Below are positions 17,665-25,976 of a stretch of 38,530 nucleotides of DNA, piece after piece. The position numbers were made by a program, and so were the translations under genes. The DNA comes from an uncultured Bacteroidota bacterium. GTDB lineage: Bacteria; Bacteroidota; Bacteroidia; Chitinophagales; Chitinophagaceae. The stretch spans positions 1 through 38,530 of the forward strand of contig CAIVEH010000190.1 in assembly GCA_903904855.1 (NCBI GenBank), given 5' to 3'. The notes below the pieces were generated by a model. It searched no databases, was not told where the DNA came from, and saw only the letters and a list, made by a program, of their open reading frames with translations. Numbering within the stretch: position 1 is the stretch's first letter; every line of letters starts with the position of its first letter.

Positions 17665-17931
17665 ATGGCGATAAAGAATATTCCTCTGGCTGTTTTCAGA
17701 AAATATCTTTTGTCCAAAGGACTGATTATTATAAAGACTGAAGGAGGCCATGAAAAATGGTGGAAGCAAGGCATGATAAGACCAGTAATTTTACAGACCC
17801 ATGTTGATCCTGTTCCTGAATTTATTATCAGAAACAATTTAACCTCAATAAAGTGCAGCAAAAAGGAATTGGAACAATGGTTAAATCCAGGTGTTAAACA
17901 ATCTCAAAAATTAAAAAGTAAAGGCAAATAA
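17665..17931 (+). CDS. HicA-like mRNA interferase toxin
   Basis: An 88-residue small basic protein resembling the double-stranded-RNA-binding-fold HicA toxins. The sequence KGLIIIKTEGGHEKWWK aligns with the HicA beta-hairpin whose conserved His is catalytic; here this is His29. A lysine-rich C-terminal tail (LKSKGK) exceeds the usual 60-80 residues. It is read after the HicB-like gene and ends just before the promoter of the Cys-rich peptide. Toxin activity is inferred from the family and context. The two-gene order and spacing support a functional module. Confidence 0.75.
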   Translation: MAIKNIPLAVFRKYLLSKGLIIIKTEGGHEKWWKQGMIRPVILQTHVDPVPEFIIRNNLTSIKCSKKELEQWLNPGVKQSQKLKSKGK

Positions 17932-17935
17932 TCAA

Positions 17936-17943
17936 TATCTTTG
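17936..17943 (+). promoter_or_regulatory. Bacteroidota -7 box (TATCTTTG) for the Cys-rich peptide gene
   Basis: A TAnnTTTG match 18 bases before the ATG at 17962. Its terminal TTG could be mistaken for a start codon, so it supports the ATG at 17962. Confidence 0.55.
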
Positions 17944-17961
17944 TACTCTAAAATCGAAAAA

Positions 17962-18177
17962 ATGAAAAAACTCACATTATTATTAGTAGCTGCTGTGATG
18001 CTGACTGGTGGTGCATTTGCACAGGAAAAAGCATGCTGCAAAAAAAAGGGCGAACATTGCACCAAAAATTCGGCTTGCTGCAAAGACAAGAAAAACTGCA
18101 AGCACGAATGTTCTAAGGACAGCAAAGAGTCTAAAGACAGTAAAGAAACTAAAGCTGAGGCCCCAAAGAAAAGCTAG
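17962..18177 (+). CDS. Small exported Cys/Lys-rich peptide
   Basis: A 71-residue protein with a clear signal peptide (MKKLTLLLVAAVMLTGG, cleavage at AFAQ). The mature ~50 residues contain seven cysteines in the pattern CC-x6-C-x5-CC-x5-C-x3-C, several His, and many Lys. They end in a Ser/Lys/Asp/Glu-rich tail (KDSKESKDSKETK). The paired Cys and His suggest metal binding or disulfide bonding in the periplasm; this is inference. It is not a lipoprotein by lipobox. It has its own -7 box and a strong terminator, so it is a single-gene unit between the HicB/HicA-like pair and the sensor kinase. No family name can be given with confidence. Confidence 0.82.
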   Translation: MKKLTLLLVAAVMLTGGAFAQEKACCKKKGEHCTKNSACCKDKKNCKHECSKDSKESKDSKETKAEAPKKS

Positions 18178-18196
18178 TGCTTAATTGCATTTTCAT

Positions 18197-18230
18197 AAAA
18201 AAGCCGCTTAGAGCGGCTTTTTTATTTTTA
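18197..18230 (+). terminator. Terminator after the Cys-rich peptide gene
   Basis: Stem AAAAAAGCCGCT/AGCGGCTTTTTT with a TAG loop and a T-rich tail. A strong hairpin 20 bases after the stop codon. Confidence 0.92.
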
Positions 18231-18341
18231 TACAGCTGCTGAAATGATTTCAGCTTGTATCTTCATCTATTCTTTCCGGGAAATAAATAATTTAATAACG
18301 GTTTCCAATAACGGCTATATAAGTTAATTTCACGCTTAATA

Positions 18342-21320
18342 ATGAAACCAGCCTGTTGTAACTATAAAATTATCTGCTACCTGAGGTGTCTTGCCATCAT
18401 GGTTTCAGGCCTTTTATGTTATAACAGCACCTTTGCCCAACGTTATCCGTTCCACAATCTCAGCGTAGATGATGGGCTTATACAGTCGCAGGCTACGTGC
18501 CTGGCACAAGATAAGATAGGTAATTTATGGATAGGCACTTTAGGTGGATTATCAAAGTATGACGGCAGGAATTTTTCGGGTTATACAATCCGGAACGGTC
18601 TACGCAATAACATGATCTGGTCGGTTACCGCAGATCCTGCCGGCAATATTTGGGTTGGGGGAAATTCTGAAATTGCAATGTTCAATGGTATGACATTTGT
18701 TCATTATCCAAAACCATTGAAGCAGTCAGCTCATAGTGTAAATAATACTCAGCAGATAATCATCTCGGGTGATACAACCTGGTGGAGAACATCGGGAGAT
18801 TTATATTTCATTACCAGTGGTAAGCTCAATTATTTCGTCACTCCCGGACCAGCTGGTTTTGTTTCAACCATTTCTGCTGGATCAGATGGACTTTGGATAG
18901 CTAAGGAAGGTGCAATATACCATACTGCAAATAACAAGTGCGATACCATAAGATTCACTCTGGCAGAAGATCAGAAAGCGCCTTTAATAACACGGATATT
19001 CAAAGCGCATGATGGTGTGGTTTGGGTTACAACAAATGAAGGCTTATATAAACTCGAAAACGGCCACCTGATTTCCAAACCTATCTTCATCGAAGAATTA
19101 ACCATCCCCCCGTCCATTACTTCAATCACAGAAGATAAGTCGGGGGTGATCTGGCTGAGTACTTCCAAAGGTGTAATCAGGGTAAATGGCAATTCGTACC
19201 AGTTGTTCAACAAACAGAACGGGCTCAGAGATAACAGCTTTCCTGATATCTTCACTGATACCGAAGGGAACGTATGGATGGCATCCGACGGGCAGGGGAT
19301 TTTCAGGTACTCAGGCACTCAGTTTTCAGGGCTTGATGAAACAATAGGGCTGCCCAGTGCGCAGGTGACCGCCTTAACTACCAATAAAAGCGACTCATTG
19401 TTCATAGGCACCTACGATGCAGGCTTATACATTTTTAAAGACGGCAAGGTCGGTACTCTTTCTTTCCCGTCCAGCCCGGTACCATCTATTACCTCACTGT
19501 GCTATACTTCAGGCTCAAAACTATGGATCGGCACCAGGGGTCGAGGACTATGGTCTTATGATCATGAAATATTCAGGCAGTATGAGGCGCCCGACAGGGG
19601 TTTTCCTTCCAACTTTATTAACCGGGTTTATGAAGATCCTGACCAGCGGATCTGGATAGGATTTGCAAATGGCGCTATGATACTGGAGCATGATAGTTTT
19701 AAAACTGTGCCTGTAAAACCTGAAGCTGTTTTTTCATTCCTTTCAATTGGTAAAGACAGCGTGCTGATTGCATCTGAAAGCGGCCTTTCATTATTTACCG
19801 CCGGCAATGTCTCCGACTTCAAAACAAAAACCATAGCCGATAGCATTAAGGTGCAATGCTTCCTGCTCGCAGGCAGAAACCTTTGGATAGGAAGCAGCGA
19901 TAATGGCATAGTACGCTATAATATGGATACGCACAAAGCTATTCTGATTAATAAAAATAATGGCCTTAAATCTGATTTTGTCTATAACATTATTACAGAT
20001 AATGACGGCAGCATCTGGGCTGGTACAGGTTTTGGCATACACAGAATCAAAGTAAATGGAAATGAAACACCACAGATCACTTTTTATGGTAAGGCCCAGG
20101 GCGTTACAGGTATGGAAAGCAATATAAATGCTGTTCTTAAACTCGCCGATGGCAGTATATGGTTTGGCACCACAAATGGCGCGCTTCATTACCAGCCCCG
20201 CCATACAGTTGTCAATTCAGGCCCATCATCTATTGTACTGCAGTCGGTAAAGCTCACCGATGAAAGCGCCATTGACCGCAGTTATTTCGACAGCTCCGAT
20301 AGCTGGTATGGTGTACCTTATAACCTGAGATTACCTGCAAAGAAGAACAATATAGCGTTCACCTTCCAGGCTATTTCGCTTAGCGGCGCGCAGCAGGTAC
20401 AATACAGATACCGGATGGATGGACTGGAAGCCCCATGGTCGCAATGGTCATCTACCAATTCTGTAAGCTACTCGGCGCTGCCTCCGGGCAAATATGTATT
20501 TCATGTGCAATGCCAGGGCGCAGAATCGCAAAACAATCCCGAACTGGTCTATGCCTTTGAGATTATCACTCCTATCCAGAAAACCATGTGGTTTCGTTTT
20601 GCAGTACTCGCGGCTTGTATCTTAATCGGCATATTGCTGCAGTATATTGCTACCAGCCGCAAACAGCGCAGGGCACGGCTTATGGCAAAACTCCGTTCGG
20701 AAGAACAGGCGAAAATAAGGCTCCGCACAGCAGAAGATTTTCATGATGAAATAGGCAACAAACTGACCCGAATTAATGTACTGACCAGTGTGCTGAAAAA
20801 TAAAATAGTGCTGAACCCCGATACAGAGCGGATACTGCATCAGATAGAAGACAATACAGGCCAGCTTTACAGCGGCACACGGGATATACTCTGGTCTCTG
20901 AAACCAACTAACGACAGCCTCTATGAAATACTCTACAGGATTCGTGATTTTGGTACCGACCTATTCCAGGATACCGATATTGAGTTCACCTTTACCGGCA
21001 AGGACGATAAATGGGGCAATTACAAGATGCCTATGGATATGAGCCGCAACCTGATCATGATATTTAAAGAGGCGCTCAATAATTGTCTTAAATATTCAGC
21101 CGCAAAGAAGGTATGGCTTGAGGTATCATACAAAAGCAAGGGCGTACTGCAAATGGTGCTAAGGGACGATGGCAAAGGCTTCGACATGCATACAGCAGAT
21201 AAAGGCAATGGCATCAATAATATGCATGTGCGTGCCTCCAGGCTCAAAGGCAAGCTGTACATAGATTCCCGGTTTGGCAAGGGAACTATAATTAATCTTA
21301 CTTTCAGACTGCCAAAGTAA
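18342..21320 (+). CDS. Two-propeller (Reg_prop) sensor histidine kinase, HisKA_3 type
   Basis: A 992-residue membrane sensor. Residues 1-32 are a signal peptide ending TFAQ. About 14 Reg_prop-type strands (LWIGT-like words such as NLWIGTLGG, KLWIGTRGRG, SIWFGTTNG) between about 45 and 625 should form two seven-bladed periplasmic propellers. A Y_Y_Y domain (about 665-735; YRYRMDGLEAPWSQW) and one membrane helix (about 750-770) follow. The cytoplasmic part has a HisKA_3 dimerisation helix with the phospho-acceptor His801 in FHDEIGNKLTR. The HATPase has an N box (FKEALNNCLKYS), G1 (DDGKGFD) and G2 (KGNGINN). It ends there, with no receiver or AraC domain. No response regulator is adjacent, so it is an orphan. 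In relatives the ligand is often a glycan breakdown product; it is unknown here. Confidence 0.93.
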   Translation: MKPACCNYKIICYLRCLAIMVSGLLCYNSTFAQRYPFHNLSVDDGLIQSQATCLAQDKIGNLWIGTLGGLSKYDGRNFSGYTIRNGLRNNMIWSVTADPAGNIWVGGNSEIAMFNGMTFVHYPKPLKQSAHSVNNTQQIIISGDTTWWRTSGDLYFITSGKLNYFVTPGPAGFVSTISAGSDGLWIAKEGAIYHTANNKCDTIRFTLAEDQKAPLITRIFKAHDGVVWVTTNEGLYKLENGHLISKPIFIEELTIPPSITSITEDKSGVIWLSTSKGVIRVNGNSYQLFNKQNGLRDNSFPDIFTDTEGNVWMASDGQGIFRYSGTQFSGLDETIGLPSAQVTALTTNKSDSLFIGTYDAGLYIFKDGKVGTLSFPSSPVPSITSLCYTSGSKLWIGTRGRGLWSYDHEIFRQYEAPDRGFPSNFINRVYEDPDQRIWIGFANGAMILEHDSFKTVPVKPEAVFSFLSIGKDSVLIASESGLSLFTAGNVSDFKTKTIADSIKVQCFLLAGRNLWIGSSDNGIVRYNMDTHKAILINKNNGLKSDFVYNIITDNDGSIWAGTGFGIHRIKVNGNETPQITFYGKAQGVTGMESNINAVLKLADGSIWFGTTNGALHYQPRHTVVNSGPSSIVLQSVKLTDESAIDRSYFDSSDSWYGVPYNLRLPAKKNNIAFTFQAISLSGAQQVQYRYRMDGLEAPWSQWSSTNSVSYSALPPGKYVFHVQCQGAESQNNPELVYAFEIITPIQKTMWFRFAVLAACILIGILLQYIATSRKQRRARLMAKLRSEEQAKIRLRTAEDFHDEIGNKLTRINVLTSVLKNKIVLNPDTERILHQIEDNTGQLYSGTRDILWSLKPTNDSLYEILYRIRDFGTDLFQDTDIEFTFTGKDDKWGNYKMPMDMSRNLIMIFKEALNNCLKYSAAKKVWLEVSYKSKGVLQMVLRDDGKGFDMHTADKGNGINNMHVRASRLKGKLYIDSRFGKGTIINLTFRLPK

Positions 21321-21344
21321 CCTATGAAAACCCAAGCAAACCCA

Positions 21345-21361
21345 TGCCCCCTAAAGGGGAA
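21345..21361 (+). terminator. Weak hairpin after the sensor kinase gene
   Basis: CCCC-CTAAA-GGGG, 26 bases after the kinase stop codon, without a T-run. It shares CTAAAGGGG with the element after atpD, so it is either a weak terminator or a copy of a dispersed palindrome. Confidence 0.35.
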
Positions 21362-21456
21362 CCATCTATCGGGCATTTGTAAGATATTCTTCTGGTAAAC
21401 TTCTTTGAGTAAAATTGTTTTTTCGGAAAACTACAGGAAGACGGCAGCAAAATTGC

Positions 21457-22008
21457 TTATCCCTTTTTCAGCAATTCCCATTCCTCCCTGGAAATCCGGT
21501 ACAGATGATAATAGTTTCCTCTGAATTCAGTATTGGTATCAACCAGCTTCATGCCATTACGCAACGCTACATTTTGAGAGGGCACATTTTGCGGATCAAT
21601 TATAGAGCAGATGGAATCGGCAAATTTGTTTTCAAAACAATAATCCCTGAACAACCGGGCGGCCTCACTGGCATAGCCTTTACCCCAGAACCGGCGGAGG
21701 AGATGATACCCTATTTCTATGACAGGCTCACCATTCAGTTCCTGCAGAAACAAGCCGCACTTGCCTATGAATTCCCCGGTATCTTTAAGGATAAGGGCCT
21801 GTGCGCCCAATCTGTTTTCAGCATACCTTTTCATAGTTACCTCAAAAAGAAATTGCGACATTTCTTCCGGGGTTTTATCGGGTACGGCAGTGAAGCGGGT
21901 AGCTACAGGATCACTGCAATATTCCACCCATGCAGGGGCATCTGCCATTGTCAGGAAGCGGGTGATGAGGCGGTCAGATTCAAGGTGATCTTTATATTGC
22001 ATAATCAA
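21457..22008 (-). CDS. GNAT family N-acetyltransferase (RimJ/RimL-like)
   Basis: A 183-residue Acetyltransf_3-type protein. The N-terminus has the RimJ/L feature LESDRLITRFLT. The acetyl-CoA-binding motif A, LLRRFWGKGYASEAARLF, spans about 103-120, and the motif B region NVPSQNVALRNGMKLV follows. Such enzymes acetylate ribosomal-protein N-termini or small molecules; the substrate is not deducible. The ATG at 22002 is an alternative start. It is convergent with the sensor kinase and divergent from the Uma2-family gene, with a 68-base shared promoter region. It is not obviously linked to either neighbour. Confidence 0.9.
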   Translation of the reverse strand: MIMQYKDHLESDRLITRFLTMADAPAWVEYCSDPVATRFTAVPDKTPEEMSQFLFEVTMKRYAENRLGAQALILKDTGEFIGKCGLFLQELNGEPVIEIGYHLLRRFWGKGYASEAARLFRDYCFENKFADSICSIIDPQNVPSQNVALRNGMKLVDTNTEFRGNYYHLYRISREEWELLKKG

Positions 22009-22076
22009 TATTAATAAAAAACTTTGGCGGGGAAACGTTGTCTTAATTATATTTATTTTTGACCTAAATTTACTTC

Positions 22077-22670
22077 ATGAAATTCGCTGACCTTGATCTG
22101 AATGGATCTTACACCTACGCAGATTATTTTTCCTGGAAATTTGATGAGCGTATAGAATTACTAAAAGGGAAGATATTCAAAATGAGCCCTGCTCCAAACA
22201 GGGTGCATCAGAAACTGGCGGGGTTTATCTATACACGTCTAAGCAATTTTCTTGATAACAAATCATGTGAGGTATATGTAGCGCCATTTGATGTGCGGAT
22301 TCCCCGAAAATCAAAAAACGACAAGGAGATTATAACTGTCATTCAGCCAGATGTATGTGTGGTATGTGATCTGGAAAAACTGGATAGTAAAGGATGCCTT
22401 GGCGCTCCTGATATTGTAGTGGAGGTACTTAGCCCCGGCAACAATGCCAAAGAGCTAAAAAACAAGTATGCCATCTATGAGGAAGCGGGTGTAAAAGAAT
22501 ATTGGGTGGTGAGCCCACAGAATCAGTGGTTGCGAATCTATACATTGGTAGATGGAAAATTTCATGAATCACCCTACTATGTTGCAGGAGATGTAGCCAA
22601 TTCAGCTGTCCTTTCTGGTTTTTCATTGGATATAAATGCTCTGTTCAAGGGCATTCCAGTTGACGAATAG
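22077..22670 (+). CDS. Uma2 family (DUF820) endonuclease-fold protein
   Basis: A 197-residue protein with the PD-(D/E)XK fold pattern of the Uma2 family. It has FDERIELLKGKIFKMSPAP (E27 and the MSPAP turn), H44 in RVHQK, and D92 in IQPDVCVV. The core PDIVVEVLSPGNN (111-123) carries D112 and E116, followed by KNKYAIYEEAGVKEYWVV. The family is abundant in cyanobacteria and some Bacteroidota and its role is poorly known. Some members are associated with mobile elements, but no transposase is nearby. It ends 6 bases before the stop of the convergent lipoprotein gene. Confidence 0.9.
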   Translation: MKFADLDLNGSYTYADYFSWKFDERIELLKGKIFKMSPAPNRVHQKLAGFIYTRLSNFLDNKSCEVYVAPFDVRIPRKSKNDKEIITVIQPDVCVVCDLEKLDSKGCLGAPDIVVEVLSPGNNAKELKNKYAIYEEAGVKEYWVVSPQNQWLRIYTLVDGKFHESPYYVAGDVANSAVLSGFSLDINALFKGIPVDE

Positions 22671-22676
22671 CGTTAT

Positions 22677-23831
22677 TTATCGTTGCATCCTGGCTTTGAA
22701 TTCCGGTTTCAGCATGTTGCCAAGCTGGTTATAAGAAATACGATAGTACGATTCCCCGTCAACGTAAGAGGCTATCTGATAGGAGTTGTAATGAAAGGTA
22801 ATCCCGGTTTCCGAAATGATGAAGTTATCCAGAATCGGAATGGTATCCACCAGAAGCCTGCTGCTGAGTGAATCTCCGGGTTTGATATCGAAATGCTTCC
22901 TGACCAGTACCTCAATCATAGATCGCAACCTGGGTGTATCTATATTCAATATATCGCCCAAGTGCAAGACTTTCTTAGCTGTTACATCTATACACACATA
23001 CCTGTTCCAGCTATTAGGATGCGCTCCTCCGGTATAATCGTAACGGGCAAACCCGAAAACCACTATACCCCTGTCATTATACTCCAATGTGCCATCCATT
23101 GTTTCTTCCCAGTTATTCGATTCTCCTTCCCAGCTGCTTTTGTCTTTAAAAACCTCCGTTTCCCGGTTGGTATACTCCTTGAAATCTGCTTTGTTGGTGG
23201 CTTTTATAAAGCCCTGCAGGTCTTTAGCCCCCAGTGTGTCTCCACCCAATTGGTGCAATAAAGAAGTAACAATAAACCGGGCATCATCTTTATTCACTCT
23301 GGCAGAAGGATTCAACAGATTGAATACTGATGTCATCATGTATTCTTCCTTAGGACCTTTAAATGAAACAGAGTCTTCCTGACTAATCACATCAAAAGCA
23401 TAAGAGCCTGGCCCATAATTTTCTTTGAGCTGGATTGGGGATGTTTTATTGCCATCTGCGTTTTTCCAGGTACCGGTAATAACTGAATCATTTATTTGCA
23501 CAATCCATGCCGCGTGTTTTGTTTGTTCATCATCCCCATCCTCCGGCGAATACTCGGTCAACTTTATTTCATTTCCGGTAATATGCTCCAGTGCAAGGTC
23601 GAGCAGGTCGCTTTTATTGCGGTAATAATAATTGCCACTCACAGTGACTATACCATTCTTAGCTGTTCTATCTCCATCAAAGAAAAGATTGGCTACTACC
23701 GGCATGCCGGCAACCGTTCCGGTATAGCGCTTATACCAGCGGTCTTTAGGCGCTGATTCATCGCTACTACTGTTCTTACAGGCTGCAAACAGTAAGGGCA
23801 GCAATAAGAAAATGATATATTTTTTAGGCAT
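22677..23831 (-). CDS. DUF3298-like lipoprotein, copy 2 of a tandem pair
   Basis: Encodes 384 residues from the ATG at 23831, chosen because it starts a lipoprotein signal (KKYIIFLLLPLLFAAC). The longer frame overlaps the upstream gene. The N-terminal part begins WYKRYTGTVAGMPVVANLF and has a GTWKNADGNKTSPIQL segment. The C-terminal half is DUF3298-like: GGAHPNSWNRYVCIDV and VLHLGDILNIDT, followed by ITFHYNSYQIASYVDGE. Relatives occur in RsiV-like and lysozyme-binding proteins; no function can be assigned here. It is clearly paralogous to the gene 23 bases upstream, with the same domain order. It should be anchored in the periplasm or outer membrane. Confidence 0.85.
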   Translation of the reverse strand: MPKKYIIFLLLPLLFAACKNSSSDESAPKDRWYKRYTGTVAGMPVVANLFFDGDRTAKNGIVTVSGNYYYRNKSDLLDLALEHITGNEIKLTEYSPEDGDDEQTKHAAWIVQINDSVITGTWKNADGNKTSPIQLKENYGPGSYAFDVISQEDSVSFKGPKEEYMMTSVFNLLNPSARVNKDDARFIVTSLLHQLGGDTLGAKDLQGFIKATNKADFKEYTNRETEVFKDKSSWEGESNNWEETMDGTLEYNDRGIVVFGFARYDYTGGAHPNSWNRYVCIDVTAKKVLHLGDILNIDTPRLRSMIEVLVRKHFDIKPGDSLSSRLLVDTIPILDNFIISETGITFHYNSYQIASYVDGESYYRISYNQLGNMLKPEFKARMQR

Positions 23832-23854
23832 AGTTCCTTTTTTATAGATTTGGG

Positions 23855-25045
23855 CTATTTCATTTTCATCCGTTTTTTGAACTCTGGCGTGAGCATATCC
23901 ATAAGCCGGGTAAAGGGAATGAAAAGCTGTATCTCGCCATCGGCGAAACAAGCTATTTCGTAAGGTACGTAATTGAATGTTATGCCTGTATGGGTAAAAA
24001 AACAGTTATTGGTAATTGGTATGGTATCAACCATCAAACTGATACTGAGGTCTGAATCTCCGGAAACCTGAAATTCCCTGTGCGCTGCCTCATCGAGAAG
24101 CGACATTAGTTTCAGAGTGTCTATATGCATCATATCATTCATGCCCCAAACTTTCTTCAACTGCATATCTACGTTGAGATAGCTGCTGCCATAGTTGCCA
24201 TGCGCGCCACCCATGTATTGATAAGTAAAGAACTCTAAAACCACGAACCCATTCTGATTATAGTCGGCCCATATTTTATCATTGCTTTCTTGGCTAAACA
24301 TATAAGCTGCGCTCTCATCTATAGGCCCTCCAGTGTCAATATTTGCTTTAAATTCAGCAAATGATTTCTGGATATTTGCAGTGGCCAGGTTATTGATACT
24401 ACCGGATATATCTTTAGCGCCTAGTTTCTGCTTTATAACAGACAATAAATAATCAGCATCGGGCTTATTAACCTGCGGGCTTGGTTCCGGCCACATATAA
24501 GATAGATTATTAGTTACTACTGCTTTGCCATGCTTTATTTTCTGCGAATCACTACGGCTAAATACATCCAAACGCAACGCACCGCCGCTATAATCTTCAG
24601 TAAGCTCTATAGGGTAAGTTTTCGACCCATCCTTACTGATCCATTTACCAACTAATTTGTCACCAGATAATGTTACCTGCCAGTGTGGATTATTCTCGAA
24701 GTCCTTAGTGCCTGAACGTTCGGTTGGATTAGATTCATAAAGAAAAAGGTTACTACCCCGGCACGAGTCGTCCTTACCATTCAACTCCATCAAAATACCT
24801 TTAGAATTGTAGTTGAAAGTTCCCCTGAATTCATTTCTGGCTAACTGATACAGGTTTACTATTACCCCCTGCCCTACTACAGTGCCGGTATAGCGTTTGT
24901 ACCATGGCTTTACTGCAGCGGTATCCAGCCGTGTGGAATCGGCAGCGGTAGTTGTATTGCCGCTTTTAACGTTGTTGCTGTTACCATTGTTGCAGGAAAT
25001 AAACCAAACAGGAAAGAAGATCAATAAGTACAGGATGCGAGGCAT
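23855..25045 (-). CDS. DUF3298-like lipoprotein, copy 1 of a tandem pair
   Basis: A 396-residue lipoprotein (MPRILYLLIFFPVWFISC, with the Cys as lipidation site) followed by an Asn/Ser/Thr-rich linker. It matches the downstream gene in the WYKRYTGTVVGQGVIVNLY start, the LVGKWISKDGSKTYPIEL segment and the C-terminal GGAHGNYGSSYLNVDM / ITFNYVPYEIACFADGE motifs. The two therefore arose by tandem duplication and then diverged. It is first in the two-gene operon and divergent from the antitoxin gene at 25212. No enzyme motif is visible. Sensing or binding in the periplasm is a guess based on DUF3298 relatives. Confidence 0.85.
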   Translation of the reverse strand: MPRILYLLIFFPVWFISCNNGNSNNVKSGNTTTAADSTRLDTAAVKPWYKRYTGTVVGQGVIVNLYQLARNEFRGTFNYNSKGILMELNGKDDSCRGSNLFLYESNPTERSGTKDFENNPHWQVTLSGDKLVGKWISKDGSKTYPIELTEDYSGGALRLDVFSRSDSQKIKHGKAVVTNNLSYMWPEPSPQVNKPDADYLLSVIKQKLGAKDISGSINNLATANIQKSFAEFKANIDTGGPIDESAAYMFSQESNDKIWADYNQNGFVVLEFFTYQYMGGAHGNYGSSYLNVDMQLKKVWGMNDMMHIDTLKLMSLLDEAAHREFQVSGDSDLSISLMVDTIPITNNCFFTHTGITFNYVPYEIACFADGEIQLFIPFTRLMDMLTPEFKKRMKMK

Positions 25046-25187
25046 AGACTGGATTTGGGTGTAAAGATATTATATCGGGATTTATACTGAAATTATGTTT
25101 CTTTAGGTTGAATTTGCAAATCAGATTGCCCATATTAAAATTTTCAAAAAAATCACTATCCGCCATTTTTGTTTACCTTAATTTCAT

Positions 25188-25195
25188 TATTTTTG
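25188..25195 (+). promoter_or_regulatory. Bacteroidota -7 box (TATTTTTG) for the first RelE-type module
   Basis: A TAnnTTTG match 16 bases before the ATG at 25212. A TTTG at 25168-25171 lies 16 bases upstream, slightly closer than the usual -33 spacing. Confidence 0.45.
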
Positions 25196-25211
25196 TTTTA
25201 AATCAACATAT

Positions 25212-25508
25212 ATGGTAACTGAGATAGCCAGAAATTATAAAACATTGCTTGGATTACTTCCGGAACTGATAGAAGTGAGCGGATACAGAAACGATTATCT
25301 GAGCAGAAAGATGGGTATAAGCCCTGCAACATTTTCGGCTAAAAAGCAACGGGGCAACTGGAGCGCCGATGATGTTGTGCATCTGATGTCGATCATTGAA
25401 AATGAAGATGTAGAAGACTACCTGATGCTGCAAATGATGCGCGCTGCCAAGGATGAAGAAACAATAACCGCAGGTCAGTTCAGAAAAGAAATTGAAAAAT
25501 GGAAGTGA
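25212..25508 (+). CDS. HTH antitoxin of a RelE/ParE-type module
   Basis: A 98-residue protein with a Cro/C1-like helix-turn-helix (about 27-52, RNDYLSRKMGISPATFSAKK) and an acidic C-terminal part (ENEDVEDYLMLQMM, AKDEETITAGQFRKEIEKW). It should bind and neutralise the following RelE-type toxin and repress the operon. The 10-base overlap with the toxin gene shows coupling. It is divergent from the lipoprotein pair and carries its own promoter. Confidence 0.82.
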   Translation: MVTEIARNYKTLLGLLPELIEVSGYRNDYLSRKMGISPATFSAKKQRGNWSADDVVHLMSIIENEDVEDYLMLQMMRAAKDEETITAGQFRKEIEKWK

Positions 25509-25780
25509 TCATCACCAGGTCTTTTCTGAAAGATTTACGATCGAAACCCAAAGCTGTTATTCGTGCCGTTGACGAATTGATAACGCAGCTTGAAGCCGCA
25601 GCAAGCCTTGAAAAATCGGGGATTGATTATAAAAAAATGGAGGGGCAAAAATCCGGAGAAAATTACTTTAGGATCAGATTAGGAACGTGGCGTATAGGTA
25701 TTGAATACCTGCACCCGAAGATCATTGTGATCCGCATATTGGCCAGGGGTGAAGTTTATAAACATTTTCCGCCGGAATAA
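25499..25780 (+). CDS. RelE/ParE family toxin
   Basis: A 93-residue RelE-superfamily toxin (MEVIITRSFLKDLRSK; LGTWRIGIEYLHPKIIVIRILARGEVY). The fold pattern and the C-terminal basic/aromatic residues fit an mRNA interferase or gyrase inhibitor; RelE and ParE activities cannot be separated by sequence alone. It overlaps its HTH antitoxin gene by 10 bases. It is the first of two RelE-type toxins within about 0.8 kb. Confidence 0.87.
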   Translation: MEVIITRSFLKDLRSKPKAVIRAVDELITQLEAAASLEKSGIDYKKMEGQKSGENYFRIRLGTWRIGIEYLHPKIIVIRILARGEVYKHFPPE

Positions 25781-25976
25781 TGATTTAGCAATATATCTAA
25801 ACCGTTTCTAAAATATAGTTCCCATCAATTCCCAATTTTTCATGTATCCCCTTGCAGGAAAGGTACATCGGGTTCACGTTTTTTATTTATTATCTGGGAG
25901 ATTTTGCTTGCTGGCATTTTTAGAATATCTGCTTATAAACAAAATGCCATGCTTTATGAACCATATAAACCGCCGA

